Shown here piece after piece: positions 31,966-43,295 of a stretch of 64,000 bases of DNA. The notes beneath the pieces are model-generated. The model was not told the DNA's origin. It searched no databases and saw nothing but the letters and a program-made list of their open reading frames with translations. The position numbers were made by a program, and so were the translations under genes. Source of the stretch: Heterohyrax brucei (taxonomy: Eukaryota; Chordata; Mammalia; Hyracoidea; Procaviidae); assembly GCA_028571685.1 (NCBI GenBank), contig CM053141.1, positions 48,482,333-48,546,332 on the forward strand, written 5' to 3'. Every line of letters starts with the position of its first letter. The first letter of the stretch is position 1.

Positions 31966-33120
31966 TGCTTTGCATAATGGATCCAGTTCTCAGAACTTTC
32001 CTTTAGGTCTGCATATTTTACAATCAGTCTTTGAGCTTTGGAGGCTAGGGTAAACACTGACCCTCACTTGCCTCCAGTTGCCTGGAGGTGGGATTTAATT
32101 CCCTACTAATTCATGTTGGTTTTGGCTCCCTGGCAAGTGTCAATATAAAGAGGCCCGGAGTGGAGAGAAGGTCAAATGCAAGGGCAGGGGTGTGGATATT
32201 TGCAGAAGTGTTTGGAGAAATTGAGACTGCTTGAAAATAGAGGTTTTTTTTTTCTCATGTTGTAAAATAAAGCAAATTCTGCTGAAAGCTGCTAATATAT
32301 GACACCCTAAAAATAAAGATGGAAAGAAAATGGAAGCTTTTCTACTCTTAGTGTGACCATTTTAGCCTGGACGGTCTTCTGAGAGAAAGCCATAATTGGG
32401 TTGTTTTTACCGTCTCGGGGCTCGAGCAAATGCCTTCAGTAAACATCCTGGTGCTTCCAACTCAAATAGCGTTCTGCGGAACCCCCCACCTCCACGTTTG
32501 AGGTGTGCTTCACTGGGAATCTCAGAACTGTGTACCAAAGCAATGGGGCATCTCCTCGAACCACACCGTTTCAGAAATTTTCCAGTCCTTGGTGCCCTGG
32601 TTAGGGGCACTCTTAACAAATCTGCTCTTGTTTGAGAAGTGAACACTTGGGAGAGTTTTGTTTATTTGTTCTTTAAACTTTTTTTCCTTTTCTTCTTCAT
32701 TTTAGAACTCAGAGAACAGTTGTTTGCAGTGTGGTTTTTTTCCCCATCCAGAAAAGGGTGTTTATGAGAGAGATGTCTATTTCTGTATCTCCTGGAATCC
32801 ACACTACTAAAGTAGCTATATAACTCAAGTCAGTTCAGTCAGCATACTCCTACTGAGTCCTGACTACCCACAGTCCTAAAATTAATAAGATCAAGTAGCT
32901 ACTTCTTAGAAACTCACCAGAAAGAATTTGAAGATGTTGTAGAAAAGAAGTGTGATGGGAAATACCAGGAGGAGGTGAATGTGGTTTGGGGTATTAGAAA
33001 GAAAGAGAATTTAAGCTGGATTTGGGTCACAGGTAGGATTTCAACTGTTAGATGGTTGAGATGAGAAAAAGAATTAAAATAAATCTCTTAAAAACAAGAA
33101 TTTAAGTAAAATTTGTGCTG
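31966..33120. other. Unique intronic sequence
   Basis: No repeat recognised. The part at 32,396-32,640 is noticeably richer in GC and CpG than its flanks and is open for 79 codons on both strands, without a recognisable domain. Confidence 0.4.
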
Positions 33121-33124
33121 ATCG

Positions 33125-33260
33125 ATAAACCCATTTTGATTAATTTATTCATTCCTCTATTCCATAAATACTTATTGAGTACTTAGAATATGCCAGATAC
33201 TGTTGTGCCTTTGGGGATACTGACATCATCCCTTCCCTCAGTACTCTTAACATCTAGACA
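33125..33260 (+). repeat. Old LINE 3'-like fragment (L2-type)
   Basis: CATAAATACTTATTGAGTAC then TATGCCAGATACTGTTGTGC follow the common pattern of L2-like 3' ends. Confidence 0.5.
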
Positions 33261-33279
33261 GAAAGACAGAGACATGCAT

Positions 33280-33680
33280 GCATACAGCCAGCTAAACCAC
33301 AGAGAGACAGTCGTCAACAGAGTAGTGTGCAGAATACTCTTGCAAGCACTTTGGACAGAACTCTTCTTAAAAGCATCATGGAAGGCACCACAGAGGGATG
33401 AAGTTTTTAAGGTTCAGTGGGGAATAGGCTGAAGACAGTCCAAGCAGAGGAAATGCTGTGTACAAAGGCATAAAAGCAGGAAACAACATGATGTGTATGG
33501 AACCTCAGGCATTTCCATATGTCTCAGACATGTGTTCTATGGAGAGGGGTGAGAGGGAGCAGGGGACCTGGTAATGGAGGTCTGAAAGAAGCTCAAGAAA
33601 CAGATCTTGAACAGCTTTCTGGACCATGCGAAGGAAATGGAATTTTATCTTATAGACAATGGAGTCCCTGAAGGACTAAA
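33280..33680 (+). repeat. Ancient interspersed repeat, left part
   Basis: CAGAGGAAATGCTGTGTACA, GGACCATGCGAAGGAAATGG. It appears to continue at 35,075-35,170 (GGAAGCAGGGCAGTAATATG), implying that 33,680-35,075 was inserted later. Confidence 0.5.
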
Positions 33681-33689
33681 AAAAATTTT

Positions 33690-33965
33690 TTAATGTATTA
33701 CGATAATGTATATGTATATATATGGTTAATATGTAATACACCTATAGTGAGTGTTACTGTATTATATATAGTTAACACATATAGTGGTTATATATCTTTA
33801 ATATATATTATGTATTATATATTATATATAAATATTTAATTTAAAAATAAAACAATATTAATTATAATTAATTAGTTAATATATGTTTACTATAGCCATT
33901 TACTATAAAAGCTATATATATTTAATATACAAACTATGTATATAAATTATATCTAAATATACATA
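33690..33965. repeat. AT-rich low-complexity block
   Basis: Almost only A and T, with repeated TATATA/ATTATATA runs; about 275 bases. No gene. Confidence 0.9.
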
Positions 33966-34290
33966 ATTAGTGTTGAATCAATTCTGACTCATAGCGACCC
34001 TAAAGGACAGAGCAGAACTGCCCCATAGGGCTTCAAAGGGGTGGCTGGTAGATTTGAATACCAACCTTTTGATTAGCAGCCTGAACTCTTAACCACCATG
34101 CCACCACACCCACTAAACACTGCTGTTGAGTCAACTGTAACTCATAGCAACCCTCTAGGACAGAGTAAAACTGTTCCATAATGTTTCCAAGGGCTCCCTG
34201 GCAGGTTCGAACTGCTGACCTTTTCGTTAGCAGGCATTGCACTTTAACCACTACACAACCAGGGTTTCCACTATGCCACCAGGGCTCCTA
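33966..34290 (-). repeat. Two nested antisense AfroSINEs
   Basis: The outer copy (33,966-34,107) has AACCTTTTGATTAGCAGCCT and stops within ACCATGCCACCAC. The inner copy runs about 34,108-34,270 (TGCTGACCTTTTCGTTAGCA ... ACCAGGGTTTCC). The end of the outer copy, ATGCCACCAGGGCTCC, follows at 34,273-34,288. Confidence 0.88.
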
Positions 34291-34299
34291 AAATTTGTA

Positions 34300-34595
34300 A
34301 CACAAAAGTTGCCATTTTAATCGTCTTTCAACATATTAATACTTTCACCATGTGTAACCATCCCCGTTCTCCACCGCCAATAGGTTTGTATGAGCCCCAA
34401 ACAGAAGCTTACTCAGTACCTCTGTACCAGTAACTCCCATCCTGTCCTCTTACCAGTCCCTGGTAACCACCAACACATTTTTTTCCCTGTGCCCTGCCTA
34501 TTCTAAATATTACATGTAAGCAGAATCACACGATATTTGTCCTTTTCTGTCTGACATGTTTCATTCAAAATCATGTTTTCAAGCTCATCCATACT
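34300..34595 (-). repeat. L1 3' UTR, antisense
   Basis: AACCATCCCCGTTCTCCACC, CCAGTCCCTGGTAACCACCA, TGCCTATTCTAAATATTACA and CATGTTTCATTCAAAATCAT. Confidence 0.8.
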
Positions 34596-34597
34596 AT

Positions 34598-34751
34598 GGG
34601 AACCCAGGTGGCATAGTGGGTAAGTGCTACAGCTGCTAACCAAAGGGTTGGCAGTTCAAGTCCACTAGCTGCTCCTTGGAAACTCTCTGGGGTTCTATAG
34701 TGCCACTGTAAGTCAGAATCGACTTAATGGGCATGGGTTCGGTTGTTTTTT
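34598..34751 (+). repeat. AfroSINE
   Basis: GGGAACCCAGGTGGCATAGT, GCTACAGCTGCTAACCAAAG, AAGTCAGAATCGACTTAATG and a T-rich end. Confidence 0.93.
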
Positions 34752-34816
34752 TATCTGTACTGAAATATCAGGATTTCATTTCTCCTTTTGGCTCTATAAT
34801 ACTCCGTAGCATATAT

Positions 34817-35018
34817 AAACCAAAACCAAACTTATTGCTGTTGAGTTGATTTTGACTCATAGCAATCCTATAGTTCAGAGCCAAACTGCCCACAGGGTTT
34901 CCAAGGCTGTAAGGTTTACAGAGGCAGACTGCCATGTCTTTCTCACGTGGGGCAGCTGGTGAGTTCAAACTGACTTTTCAATTAGCAGTTAACAGCTGAG
35001 CTCTTAATCGCTGTGAAA
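34817..35018 (-). repeat. AfroSINE (long subtype), antisense
   Basis: CTTATTGCTGTTGAGTTGAT, CAGGGTTTCCAAGGCTGTAA, CATGTCTTTCTCACGTGGGG and TGAGCTCTTAATCGCTG. Confidence 0.92.
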
Positions 35019-35170
35019 GCAGGCCTTCTTTTTAGATGTAAATTCCACACTATGTTTATCCAAACTGTTTTTCCAGTCCTTAAAGGATTGGAAGCAGGGC
35101 AGTAATATGATACAATCTGCAATTTTAGAGAGCTACTGCAGGTGGTTTCCTGGAGAGTAAAGTTGAGGCT

Positions 35171-35744
35171 GGCCAGATACGAAGTAGTGTGGCCAACTTA
35201 AAGGCCATCAGTGGGCACTTAGAGACCATCAGTGCTCATCTTTCTCCACGCATAGTTCAAAATTCGGTCCAAGCTGTCCATTAAAAAAGTCTAATAAAAC
35301 GCAAGTTCTGATATTGCTCATGGGTATTTTAAGATTATTTCTTCTTTTTTGGTGCCTGTGACCTCCTGGTGTCCTAAGAATGGGCATCTCTACCATGTCC
35401 TTCCCAGTGGTGACCAGTGCCTGGAATGGATGGGTAAAGAACTGAGGTGGTATTGAAGTGGGCAGGATCCACAGGATTGGGCAAGGGGACAAGAGAAGGC
35501 TGGGACAGTGCCTAGATCCCTTGGCTGGCAAGGTCAGGGACCAGTACTGCTACTGGATTTCTACCACTCATTGTCCTTGACACTCGGCAGAGCCCGCTTT
35601 CCTAGGCAGGCATATCTTCAACATCTTTCCCCCCAGTGGAGTGCCTGCATCCTTTGTACTCCATCTTGGCTCCTTTCCCAGACTGTGTGTATATTATAAT
35701 TTTTGAAAAAAAATGTTTTAAATATATACGTAAGAAAACATTTG
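35171..35744. other. Unassigned intronic sequence
   Basis: No gene or clear repeat beyond the old-repeat continuation at 35,075-35,170. Open frames at 35,229-35,531 (-) and 35,508-35,699 (+) are unrecognised. Confidence 0.35.
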
Positions 35745-36086
35745 ACATTTTAAGTCTTCAGATGTGTAGTTCAGTGACGTTAATTAAGTTCGTCATGTTG
35801 TTCAACCATCATCCTTACGTGTTCCCAAATTACGCCATTGCCCTGAACAGAAACTCAGTGTCCCCTGAGCACTGAGTTCTCCTTTCCCCTCCTACTCACC
35901 CCTGCTAACCACTAATAAACTTTGATCTCTATACATTTGCTTGTTCTAGATATTTCATGTAAGTGGGATCACACAATATTTGTCTTTTTGTGACTGGCTC
36001 AGCATAATGTTTTCAGGGTTCATTCCTGTTGCACCGTGTATCAGGACTCTGTTTCTCTTTATGGCTGTGTAATATTCCACTGTATG
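35745..36086 (-). repeat. L1 3' UTR, antisense (split by LTRs)
   Basis: TTCAACCATCATCCTTACGT, TTGATCTCTATACATTTGCT, CTGGCTCAGCATAATGTTTT and GTAATATTCCACTGTATG. The same L1 continues at 36,650-36,790 (GATGGACATCTAGGCTGTTG) and at about 37,444-37,490 (ACTAGGAGTGGAATTGCTGG). Confidence 0.88.
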
Positions 36087-36649
36087 TGTCATGGGTTGAA
36101 TTGTGTTCCACAAAAAATGGGCATAGAAATTTGGCTGGCCTGGTGATTCCCAGTATTGTGGGACTGCGCTCCGTTTTGTGATTTTTCTGATCTGTAAATT
36201 CTAATCTCTGCCTGTGGTTACTGACTGGATTTATATTAAAGAGGATTAATGTGGGACTGTAACACCTTTCTTAAAATTACGTCCCTACTCCAGTGTAAAA
36301 GGAGTTTCCCTGGAGTGTGGCTTGCACCACCCTTTTTCCTTTCATCCTACGAGAGATAGAAGGAAAAGGAAGCACGCACAGAGTTGGGAACCTCGTATCG
36401 TCAAGAAAGCAGCACTGGGACTAGAGTGTGTCCATCAGACCTGATGTTCCTGTGCCAAGATGCTCCCCGAACAAAGACTGATGGAGCAGAAGGACGTTTC
36501 TCCATAGCTAACAAGAGGGAGTGCCTTCCCCTGAAGTAGACACCCTGAATTTGGACTTGTAGCCTACCGGACTGTGTTAAGAATAAACTTTTCTTTTTTA
36601 AAGCCATTCACTTGTATTTCTGTTAGAGCTGCACCAGACGACTAAGACA
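36087..36649 (+). mobile_element. MLT1-like (ERVL-MaLR type) solo LTR, copy A
   Basis: Starts TGTCATGGGTTGAATTGTGT and ends GCACCAGACGACTAAGACA, a TG...CA LTR of 563 bases. It has an AATAAA near its 3' end (GAATAAACTT) and interrupts an antisense L1 precisely. The flanks GTATG and GTACA could be a decayed 5-bp target duplication. It contains no retroviral gene. Confidence 0.75.
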
Positions 36650-36790
36650 GTACATATGCACCGCATTTTGCTTACCCTGTCGTCTCCTGATGGACATCTA
36701 GGCTGTTGCTACTTTTCGGTCATTGTGGGTAGTGCTGCGGTGAACACCGATGCGCAAGTCTCTGCCTCCCACTCTCCATCCTACTGGGTG

Positions 36791-37443
36791 TGTTGCCAGA
36801 AAACCTGGCCACAGCTTCTCAGGGCGCCTCACCACAAAGCCAGACACAGAGACAGGGAGGGACTGTGCTTTACTGAGATGGTCTGCGATCTGAGGAGATG
36901 GTGGGCTAGCACCCTAAAAACTGTCTTAACATCTCAAGTCAGAAGGTTTTATGGGAAGGAGGAGGATGGGTTAGTCACAAGGGTGGGTCACAAGGTGAGC
37001 CAGAGTCATGGGGGTTGTTAGTAAAGTGGGTAATGTCGTCTTGGCAGTATCTTAACATCTTGTCCTAGCTGAAGGGCTTGCAGGGTCACAAGGTGACCCA
37101 GAGTCACAGGGTGGGTCACAAGGTGAGACACATTTTTTCTAGGAACTGAGATGTTATCTGGATCTGGGCACTGGTCAGTGGTTAAGAATAGTCTCAGGCC
37201 CCTGGACAAGGTCTAAAATAAACCTCACAGTCTCCAGGTTAGTCTCTGTAATTTTTCTAGTTAGCCTGTCAAGTATATGCATTGAATCCTGTGAAAGCCA
37301 GAACTCGATGAGACTGCCTTGTTTTCCTGAGTCTCACAAGTCTTTCACCTATATAAGGTTGCAATCTTACATTTCTAGTGGAAAATATTTGAGTTTTCCT
37401 TTTCTGACAGGTTTCCACCTTACACAAGTTCTGGCTTTTGCAG
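36791..37443. mobile_element. Probable second LTR insertion in the same L1
   Basis: A non-L1 block of about 650 bases starting TGTTGCCAGAAAACCTGGCC and ending near GGCTTTTGCA. The flanking L1 resumes afterwards with TACTATACTAGGAGTGGAAT. It contains a tandem GGGTCACAAGGTGA[G/C] motif (36,980-37,130). LTR identity is inferred from the TG/CA ends and size; the family is unknown. Confidence 0.45.
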
Positions 37444-37499
37444 GTTTTACTATACTAGGAGTGGAATTGCTGGATTATAATTCTCTGTTTAATATCCCT

Positions 37500-37944
37500 C
37501 ACTTTAAATCCTCAGGCCCAGACTTAGCCTCTGACACAACCACAGGTTAAGCACAGCCCTGCCTGAGGTTCCTGACAGGGTCTTGGCTCAGCATAGATGG
37601 GTCTGGAGTGTCCCCCCATTCTTTCTCCCATCTGTTGCCCTCTCCCTTTTTAGTGGCTCATCCTACAAAGAACAACTGGTCCCTTTACTCACTCTGGGAC
37701 AATGTCAAGAGGAGTGAATGTAGCCTGATGGCGACACACCTTTATTCCACGAGGCCTTCAGCCCACGAATTCATGCATATCTAACCCACCTCAACCCTAA
37801 CCCTCTCCATATGGGAATAAGGCTCCAGGCAGCAGGGATTCAGTTGGCAAAAGAATATTCACCACCATCCTGGACCTAGTGTTTATTATCCTGTTTTCTT
37901 CAGAATTCCCAAAGCCTCAACTTAAAGAAAAACTGGAGTGCGTG
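37500..37944. other. Unassigned intronic sequence
   Basis: No gene or clear repeat recognised. Contains one ACCCTAACCC near 37,793, too short to mean telomeric sequence. Confidence 0.35.
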
Positions 37945-38437
37945 TCAAGCGTCAAGGGTTGAACTGTGTTCTCCCAAAAAATGTGTGTGGCACTTTGGCT
38001 AGGCCATGATTCCTGGTATTGTGTGATACTCCTCTTATGTTGTAAAGCCTGCCTCTATGAAGTTAATGAGAGAGGGTTGGTAGCAGTCGTGTTGGTGGGG
38101 CAAGACTCAAAGAGTAAGACTCTATTGTGCCTTGAGGCCACCTCTTGGCACACAAAAGAAAAAATTCTAGCAGAAAGATTTGAGGATCTCATAGCATCTA
38201 GTTGCTGAGTGTGTCCTTTGGGAAGGACCAGGGTCCCTGCACTTTAGAAGCTCCCAGTCCAGGGGAAGATTGATGACAAGAACCTTCCTCCAGAGCCAGC
38301 AGAGAAAGCCTTCCCCAGGAGCTGACACCCTGAACTTGGACTTCAGCCTACTGGACTGTGACAAAATAAAATTTGTCTTTTTAAAGTCATCCACTTCTCG
38401 TATTTCTGTTATAGCAGCACTGGATGGCTAAGATAGG
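37945..38437 (+). mobile_element. MLT1-like LTR, copy B
   Basis: CAAGGGTTGAACTGTGTTCT at the start, GAACCTTCCTCCAGAGCCAG in the middle, and GCAGCACTGGATGGCTAAGA at the end; same architecture as copy A with internal differences. The open frames at 37,966-38,208 and 38,167-38,394 are LTR sequence. Confidence 0.7.
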
Positions 38438-38454
38438 GTCTTTATTTATTTGAC

Positions 38455-39190
38455 ATTTTTTATTGTGAATTAAAAACAGTTTTATAATCTGTGTCATGCT
38501 ACCATGTAACACCCAGAACTTTCACCTCTGTATTCAGCTGCCCTGTCACCCTTCCCCCACATGACCACACACTTCCCCTTTTGTTTGGAACTTTCTGTGA
38601 CCTTTTGACCAAGGTCTGGCCCTCCTTACCCAATCAACTCAGCTCCAGCAAAGTGTCCGCAGACAACCCCGTGGAAATTTTTCAAGATTTGTTCACCCCT
38701 ACTATCACTGTATGTTTTGTGTGGTCCAGGTCAGTCTTCATCTGGAGAACTGGTCCTGGTACTGTACGTAGTTTGGGATTAGGGATTCCAGAGGCCACGT
38801 TCCCAGGGGGCCAGCAGAGAAAGGACCACCAAGTATGACCTTTTGGTAGAGTTCTAGCTCTGCTGTCTTCTTCTACTCTATCACCCACTGTGCTGGGGGC
38901 TCCATTTCACATGCCACCTCTGGGTGGTGGCCGGGCACCACCTAGTTCTTCTGGTCCCATGCTGAAACAGGCTATGACTCATGGAGCCCGTTCCATATGA
39001 TTGGCTCATATTTTTCTCCTGCCCTCGATGTTCTCCGTTTGCCTTAGGTCCTGGTGGATTGGGACCATTTGGTGCTATATAGGACGGCAGCTTGCTGGCT
39101 TTTAAGACCCCAGTCGCCACTCACCAAGTGGTATGTGGAGTGATACCTTTAGAGAGGGAGAGAGGAAAAACCTTAGGTGTGCCAATTAGT
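38455..39190 (-). mobile_element. L1-type 3' UTR, antisense
   Basis: The right part clearly matches the family at 58,160-58,875: GTGGTGGCCGGGCACCACCT, GATTGGGACCATTTGGTGCT, GGCTTTTAAGACCCCAGTCG. The left part is diverged. Confidence 0.65.
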
Positions 39191-39459
39191 CTGGATGTCC
39201 AAGATAGAGTCTTTATATGCAGGTCCCATTCCTAGATGGAGCTAAATGGATCTCTATAGCTCTTAAAATCTCTGTGATAATTATAAACAGTCAAAACAGA
39301 AATTTAAGGGTAAAATGTGAGAAGACTCCTTCAGTTCTCTATCTCTATCTCAGTTCCCTCCCATCGGTCAACAGTCAATTATCTAGCATTCAATGCTTCT
39401 CCTGCACTTGGAGAAGTTGTCTTTCCATAACTTGTTTATATTCTACACATGAATAGAAA

Positions 39460-39620
39460 GACTACACCTGTTGCTGTCAAGTCGATTCTGATTCACGGCA
39501 ACTGTAAGTGTTATAGAGCAAAGAGCTATCTTTGGCTGTGATCTTGATGGAACCTAGTCACCAGTTCTATCTTCTGTAGCATCCCTGGGTGAGTTGGAAC
39601 CAGCAACCTTTTAGGTTAGT
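39460..39620 (-). repeat. AfroSINE, antisense, diverged
   Basis: CACCTGTTGCTGTCAAGTCG, ATTCACGGCAACTGTAAGTG and AGCAACCTTTTAGGTTAGTA. Confidence 0.85.
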
Positions 39621-39744
39621 AAACCTAAAAAAGAATCAAAAGCACAAACTCACTGCCTTGAGGGTTGCTTTTGGCTAGTAGATGTGAATAATCCACCTGA
39701 AGCACCCTGAGACCTATTTCCATGCATTTCTGTGTAAACAAATA

Positions 39745-39901
39745 GTAGAAACCCTGGTGGCTTAGTGGTTAAGTGCTGTATCTGCTAACCAAAAGGTGAA
39801 GAGTTCGAGTCTGCCAGGCGCTTCAGGACAGAGGAGTTCTGCTCTGTCCTATAGGGTCACTGTGAGTTGGAATTGACTCAACAGCCATGTTCTTTTGGGG
39901 G
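39745..39901 (+). repeat. AfroSINE
   Basis: GAAACCCTGGTGGCTTAGTG, TCTGCTAACCAAAAGGTGAA, GTCCTATAGGGTCACTGTGA. Confidence 0.94.
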
Positions 39902-41224
39902 CTTAAATGAATAGTACTCACAATCAGGAACCTCTCCAATATGTGCCTCTATACTGCCCACCGTAACCCCCTATTGCTGTAATTATAAATAATTCACAAA
40001 ATTCCAAGAAAGGAGTATGGAGGGAGGCAGAGAGGGTGGGCCAAGACTCACAGCAGAAAGCTTCCTGATGTACATTTTGGAGTCTTCTCGTGCTCAGCTG
40101 CTGACCTTTTTGCAGTTCTCTGTATTTAAATAATACCAAGTCTCTTGAGCTCAGGTGGCTGGGAGCTGCCCTGTGAGATGAGAGATGCTCATTATCTACT
40201 TCCACTTGCCTCCTTGGGGAGGTTTGCTCAGCTAGAAATACTGGGTCAATTAGCAAGCACCAAGGAGCAGTGCGTAATTCTCAGAACTAGCTCCGAAAGC
40301 CCTCTGGCTTCCCAGTGGGCATCACTTAAACTGCCTCTCCAACGCTGTGTAATCGCTTCTTCTTCAATGAGCCCCAAATCGGCTCCTACTTTGGAGAAGA
40401 AAGCACCTCTAACTACATCTGCTTTTCTCTTCATCTGTCGTGAAGGTCCCATGCAGCCACTGGTGCCTGGCAGTCCTTGGAGTAGAGTGTAGGCGAGACC
40501 CAGGAAGACCTTTGCTGTCCCTTCAGGACACAGTTTGTTCTGCTGTTCCAAGCATGCTTGTGCACCTTTTGCTTAGTGATTGATATTATTAATGGATTTA
40601 TATCATTATTCATAAGACTCCCTTCAGGAGTAAATTGGGTTTGGTTTTACACACATTCTATTTATGTCAACTCCAGAATGACTGTGTATATGCATGCATT
40701 TCCTGCCTTTTTCTGTTTTCTTTCAAGATGAATATTTATTCGATTAAAAAAATAGTACGACTTACTCCTTTGATCCTGGTACCTATGAGCAGATGTAAAT
40801 ACCCTTAGCTACCTTTCCTTTCCTGCATAGCACTTAAAAATGTAGAGGTGCTGTATTTTTAGGAACTGAAATGCTTTCCTTTGAGGAACTCAGGAATGGT
40901 GTTCTGTGAGGTGGACTGGATGAATGTCTTCTCGGGAGACCAGGGCATTTCCCCCTTCTGTTTACTCCTGGCTCGTCCTGAGCCACCCTTCTATGGATTT
41001 TGAACTGTTATTCAAGGCAACACTGGAAAAAAGCTGCAGCAGCTGAGGTGTCAGAAGCAATAGCTGTGCTACAGATCAAAAGGCAGCTTTTTTCCTCTGG
41101 GATGCAGGTTTGGAGTGTAAATGTCAGTATCTTGGCGTCAGTGCATTTACACCTTTCAGTAGGGCAGTGAAAGAAAGGCACCAGAGACTGGGTAGAAAAA
41201 AGGAAATGTTGGCGCTTAACCAGT
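39902..41224. other. Long stretch without recognised repeats
   Basis: About 1.3 kb with no SINE, LINE or LTR that I can identify, the longest such run in this part. A minus frame at 40,246-40,551 (101 codons) and a plus frame at 40,145-40,492 overlap each other; neither has a recognised domain, so no gene is called. Confidence 0.4.
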
Positions 41225-41440
41225 AGAGATTTCTGGGGTGGTGCAAATAGTCAACACAGCCAACTGCCAAGTGAAACGCTGTGGTTCAAGTTTACCCAGA
41301 GGCACCTCAAATGAAAGTAGACGGCTAGACCATTCTTTTAAAAAATCAGCCACTGAGAAAACCCGGTGGTGCTCCACTCTACTGTCACACACATGGGGTC
41401 ACCATGAATCAGAGTGGATGTCACTGTAGCTGGTTGTTGG
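41225..41440 (+). repeat. AfroSINE (long subtype)
   Basis: CACAGCCAACTGCCAAGTGA, TTTACCCAGAGGCACCTCAA, AAAATCAGCCACTGAGAAAA, CACACATGGGGTCACCATGA: the long subtype, diverged. Confidence 0.82.
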
Positions 41441-41759
41441 TGGTGTAATGAATGACAGTGTTTTGGAGGAAGTGAGCAAGGGCAAAGTATTTTGTGGACC
41501 ATGGACAGGTCATGTAAGCTCTCCGGGCCTTTGTTGCCTAATCCGGAGAGTGAGAGGATGATAGAAAGGAGCTCTGGGTATCTTCCATTTTCTTTGCATT
41601 CCATGATTGTGTAACTTTTTGCTGTAGCCACTGTGGACAGTTTGGGCAAAAACCAGTAGGCAGGATCTAAATAGAAATCTGAAAGAGAACATCAATGTTA
41701 AGAATGTAAGCTGGAGTAGAAGATGTGGAGGGAAATGTGTACAGGAAAAAGGAATATGA

Positions 41760-42912
41760 GTGGACTTTTTTTCATTTACTGTCTATCTTACCAAGCATGA
41801 TGTCCTCCTCCGGGAACTGGTCCCTCCTAGTAATATGTCCAACGCCTGTGAAACAAGTCTCACTGTCCTGGCTTCTAAGGAAAATTCTGGCTGCACTTCT
41901 AACAAGATAGACTGTTGGTTTTTCTGGCAGTCCATGGTATAGTCAACATTTTTTCTAACACCGTATTTCAAAGGCACCAATTCTTCTTCAGTCTTCCTTG
42001 TTCCTAGTTCAGCATTCACATGTACATGAGGTGATTGAAAGTATCATGGGTTGAGTCAGGTGCATGTTAGTCCTCAAAGTGACCAAAATCCCTTAAAAAG
42101 GTCTTTTGTGGCACGGTTACCCGGCCAGTAGGTGGTTTGATTTCTTCACTGCTTCTTCCGTAGCTGTAGGTTGTGGATACAAGAAAAGGAAATCATTGAC
42201 AACTTCGATCTCTTCCCTGTTTATCATGATGTTGCTTATTGGTCTGGTTGTAAGGATTGTTTGTTTCTTTATGTTGAGGTATAATCCATACAAAGCCTGT
42301 GGTCTTTGATATTCATCAGTAAGTGTTTCAACTCCTCTTCACTTTCAGCAAGCAAGGTTGTGTCATCTGCATACTTCAGGTTGTTAATGAGTCTTTACCA
42401 ACCCCGATGCCAAGTTTTTCTCCATACAGTCCAGTCTCTGGGATTATTTGCTCAGCCAATAGCTTGATAAGTACGATGAAAGATACAATGCTGACACACA
42501 CTCTTCCTGATATTAAATCGTGCAGTATGCCCTTGTTCTGTTTGAACAACTGCCTCTTGACCTACATACAGGTTCCTCATGAGCACAATTAAGTGTTCTG
42601 GAATTTCCATTCTTCACAATGTTGTCTGTAATTTGTTATGGTCCACACAGTAGAATGCCTATCATAGTCAATGAAACACAGGTCAACATCTGTCTTGTAT
42701 TCTCTGCTTTCAGCCAAGATCCATCTGCCGTCATCAGTGATATCCCTTGTCTCATGTCCTCTTCTGCATCTGGCTTGAGTTTCTGCTAGCTCCTTATTGA
42801 TGTACTGCTGCAACTGCTTTTGAATTATTGTCAGCAATATTTTACTGTTGTGCAATCTTAATGATAGATAATTTCTGCATTCTCTTGGATTACCTTTCTT
42901 TGGGATGAGCAT
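41760..42912 (-). mobile_element. RTE (BovB-like) LINE with reverse-transcriptase fragment
   Basis: The largest RTE copy here, about 1.15 kb antisense. The right end encodes an RT N-terminal region starting LIPKKGNPRECRNY (42,912 leftwards). The RT catalytic motif YADD is readable at 42,362-42,373 (minus strand). The left part reaches the 3' UTR (AGCATGATGTCCTCCTCCGG). It is 5'-truncated, lacks the endonuclease, and has stops and frameshifts between RT blocks (the first open block is only 107 codons), so it is dead. An LTR starts directly at its 5' end. Confidence 0.93.
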
Positions 42913-43285
42913 ATCTTAATTATCTAATGCTGCTATAACAGAAACATCACAAGTGGATGGTTTTAACCAAGAAATTTATTCTTTCAAAGTTTAGGAGGTT
43001 AGAAGTCTGAATTCAGGGAGCCGGTTCCCCAGAAAGGCTTTGTCTCTCTGTCAGTTCTGGGGAAAAGTCTTTGTCATCAGTATTCTCTTGGTCTATGAGC
43101 TTCTCTGTGCACTCTGCTCACAGGACTTCTTTCTTGGCAATATGAGGTCCTTCTCCCATCTATTCAATTTGATTCTCTCTTTCATAGTTCAAAAGAAAGA
43201 AAAAGCCAAAGCTTGACTCAAAATGCAACCTAATCCTGTAGATTGAATCTTGCCTCGTTAACATAACCACATCTAATCCTGCTTT
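42913..43285 (-). mobile_element. MLT1-like LTR, copy C, antisense
   Basis: TATCTAATGCTGCTATAACA, GGTTAGAAGTCTGAATTCAG, GGGGAAAAGTCTTTGTCATC and AATCTTGCCTCGTTAACATA: reverse complement of a related LTR subfamily, 5' truncated. Confidence 0.65.
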
Positions 43286-43295
43286 ATAGACCTTT

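Noticed and set aside
37100-37810. Telomere-like ACCCTAACCC and short GGGTCACAAGG repeats
   Set aside because: A single ACCCTAACCC is expected by chance, and the GGGTCACAAGG repeats are few and lie in a probable LTR.
42589-42912. 107-codon minus frame with reverse-transcriptase similarity as a possible host gene
   Set aside because: It is the broken RT region of an RTE LINE, interrupted by stops and frameshifts; annotated as a mobile element.
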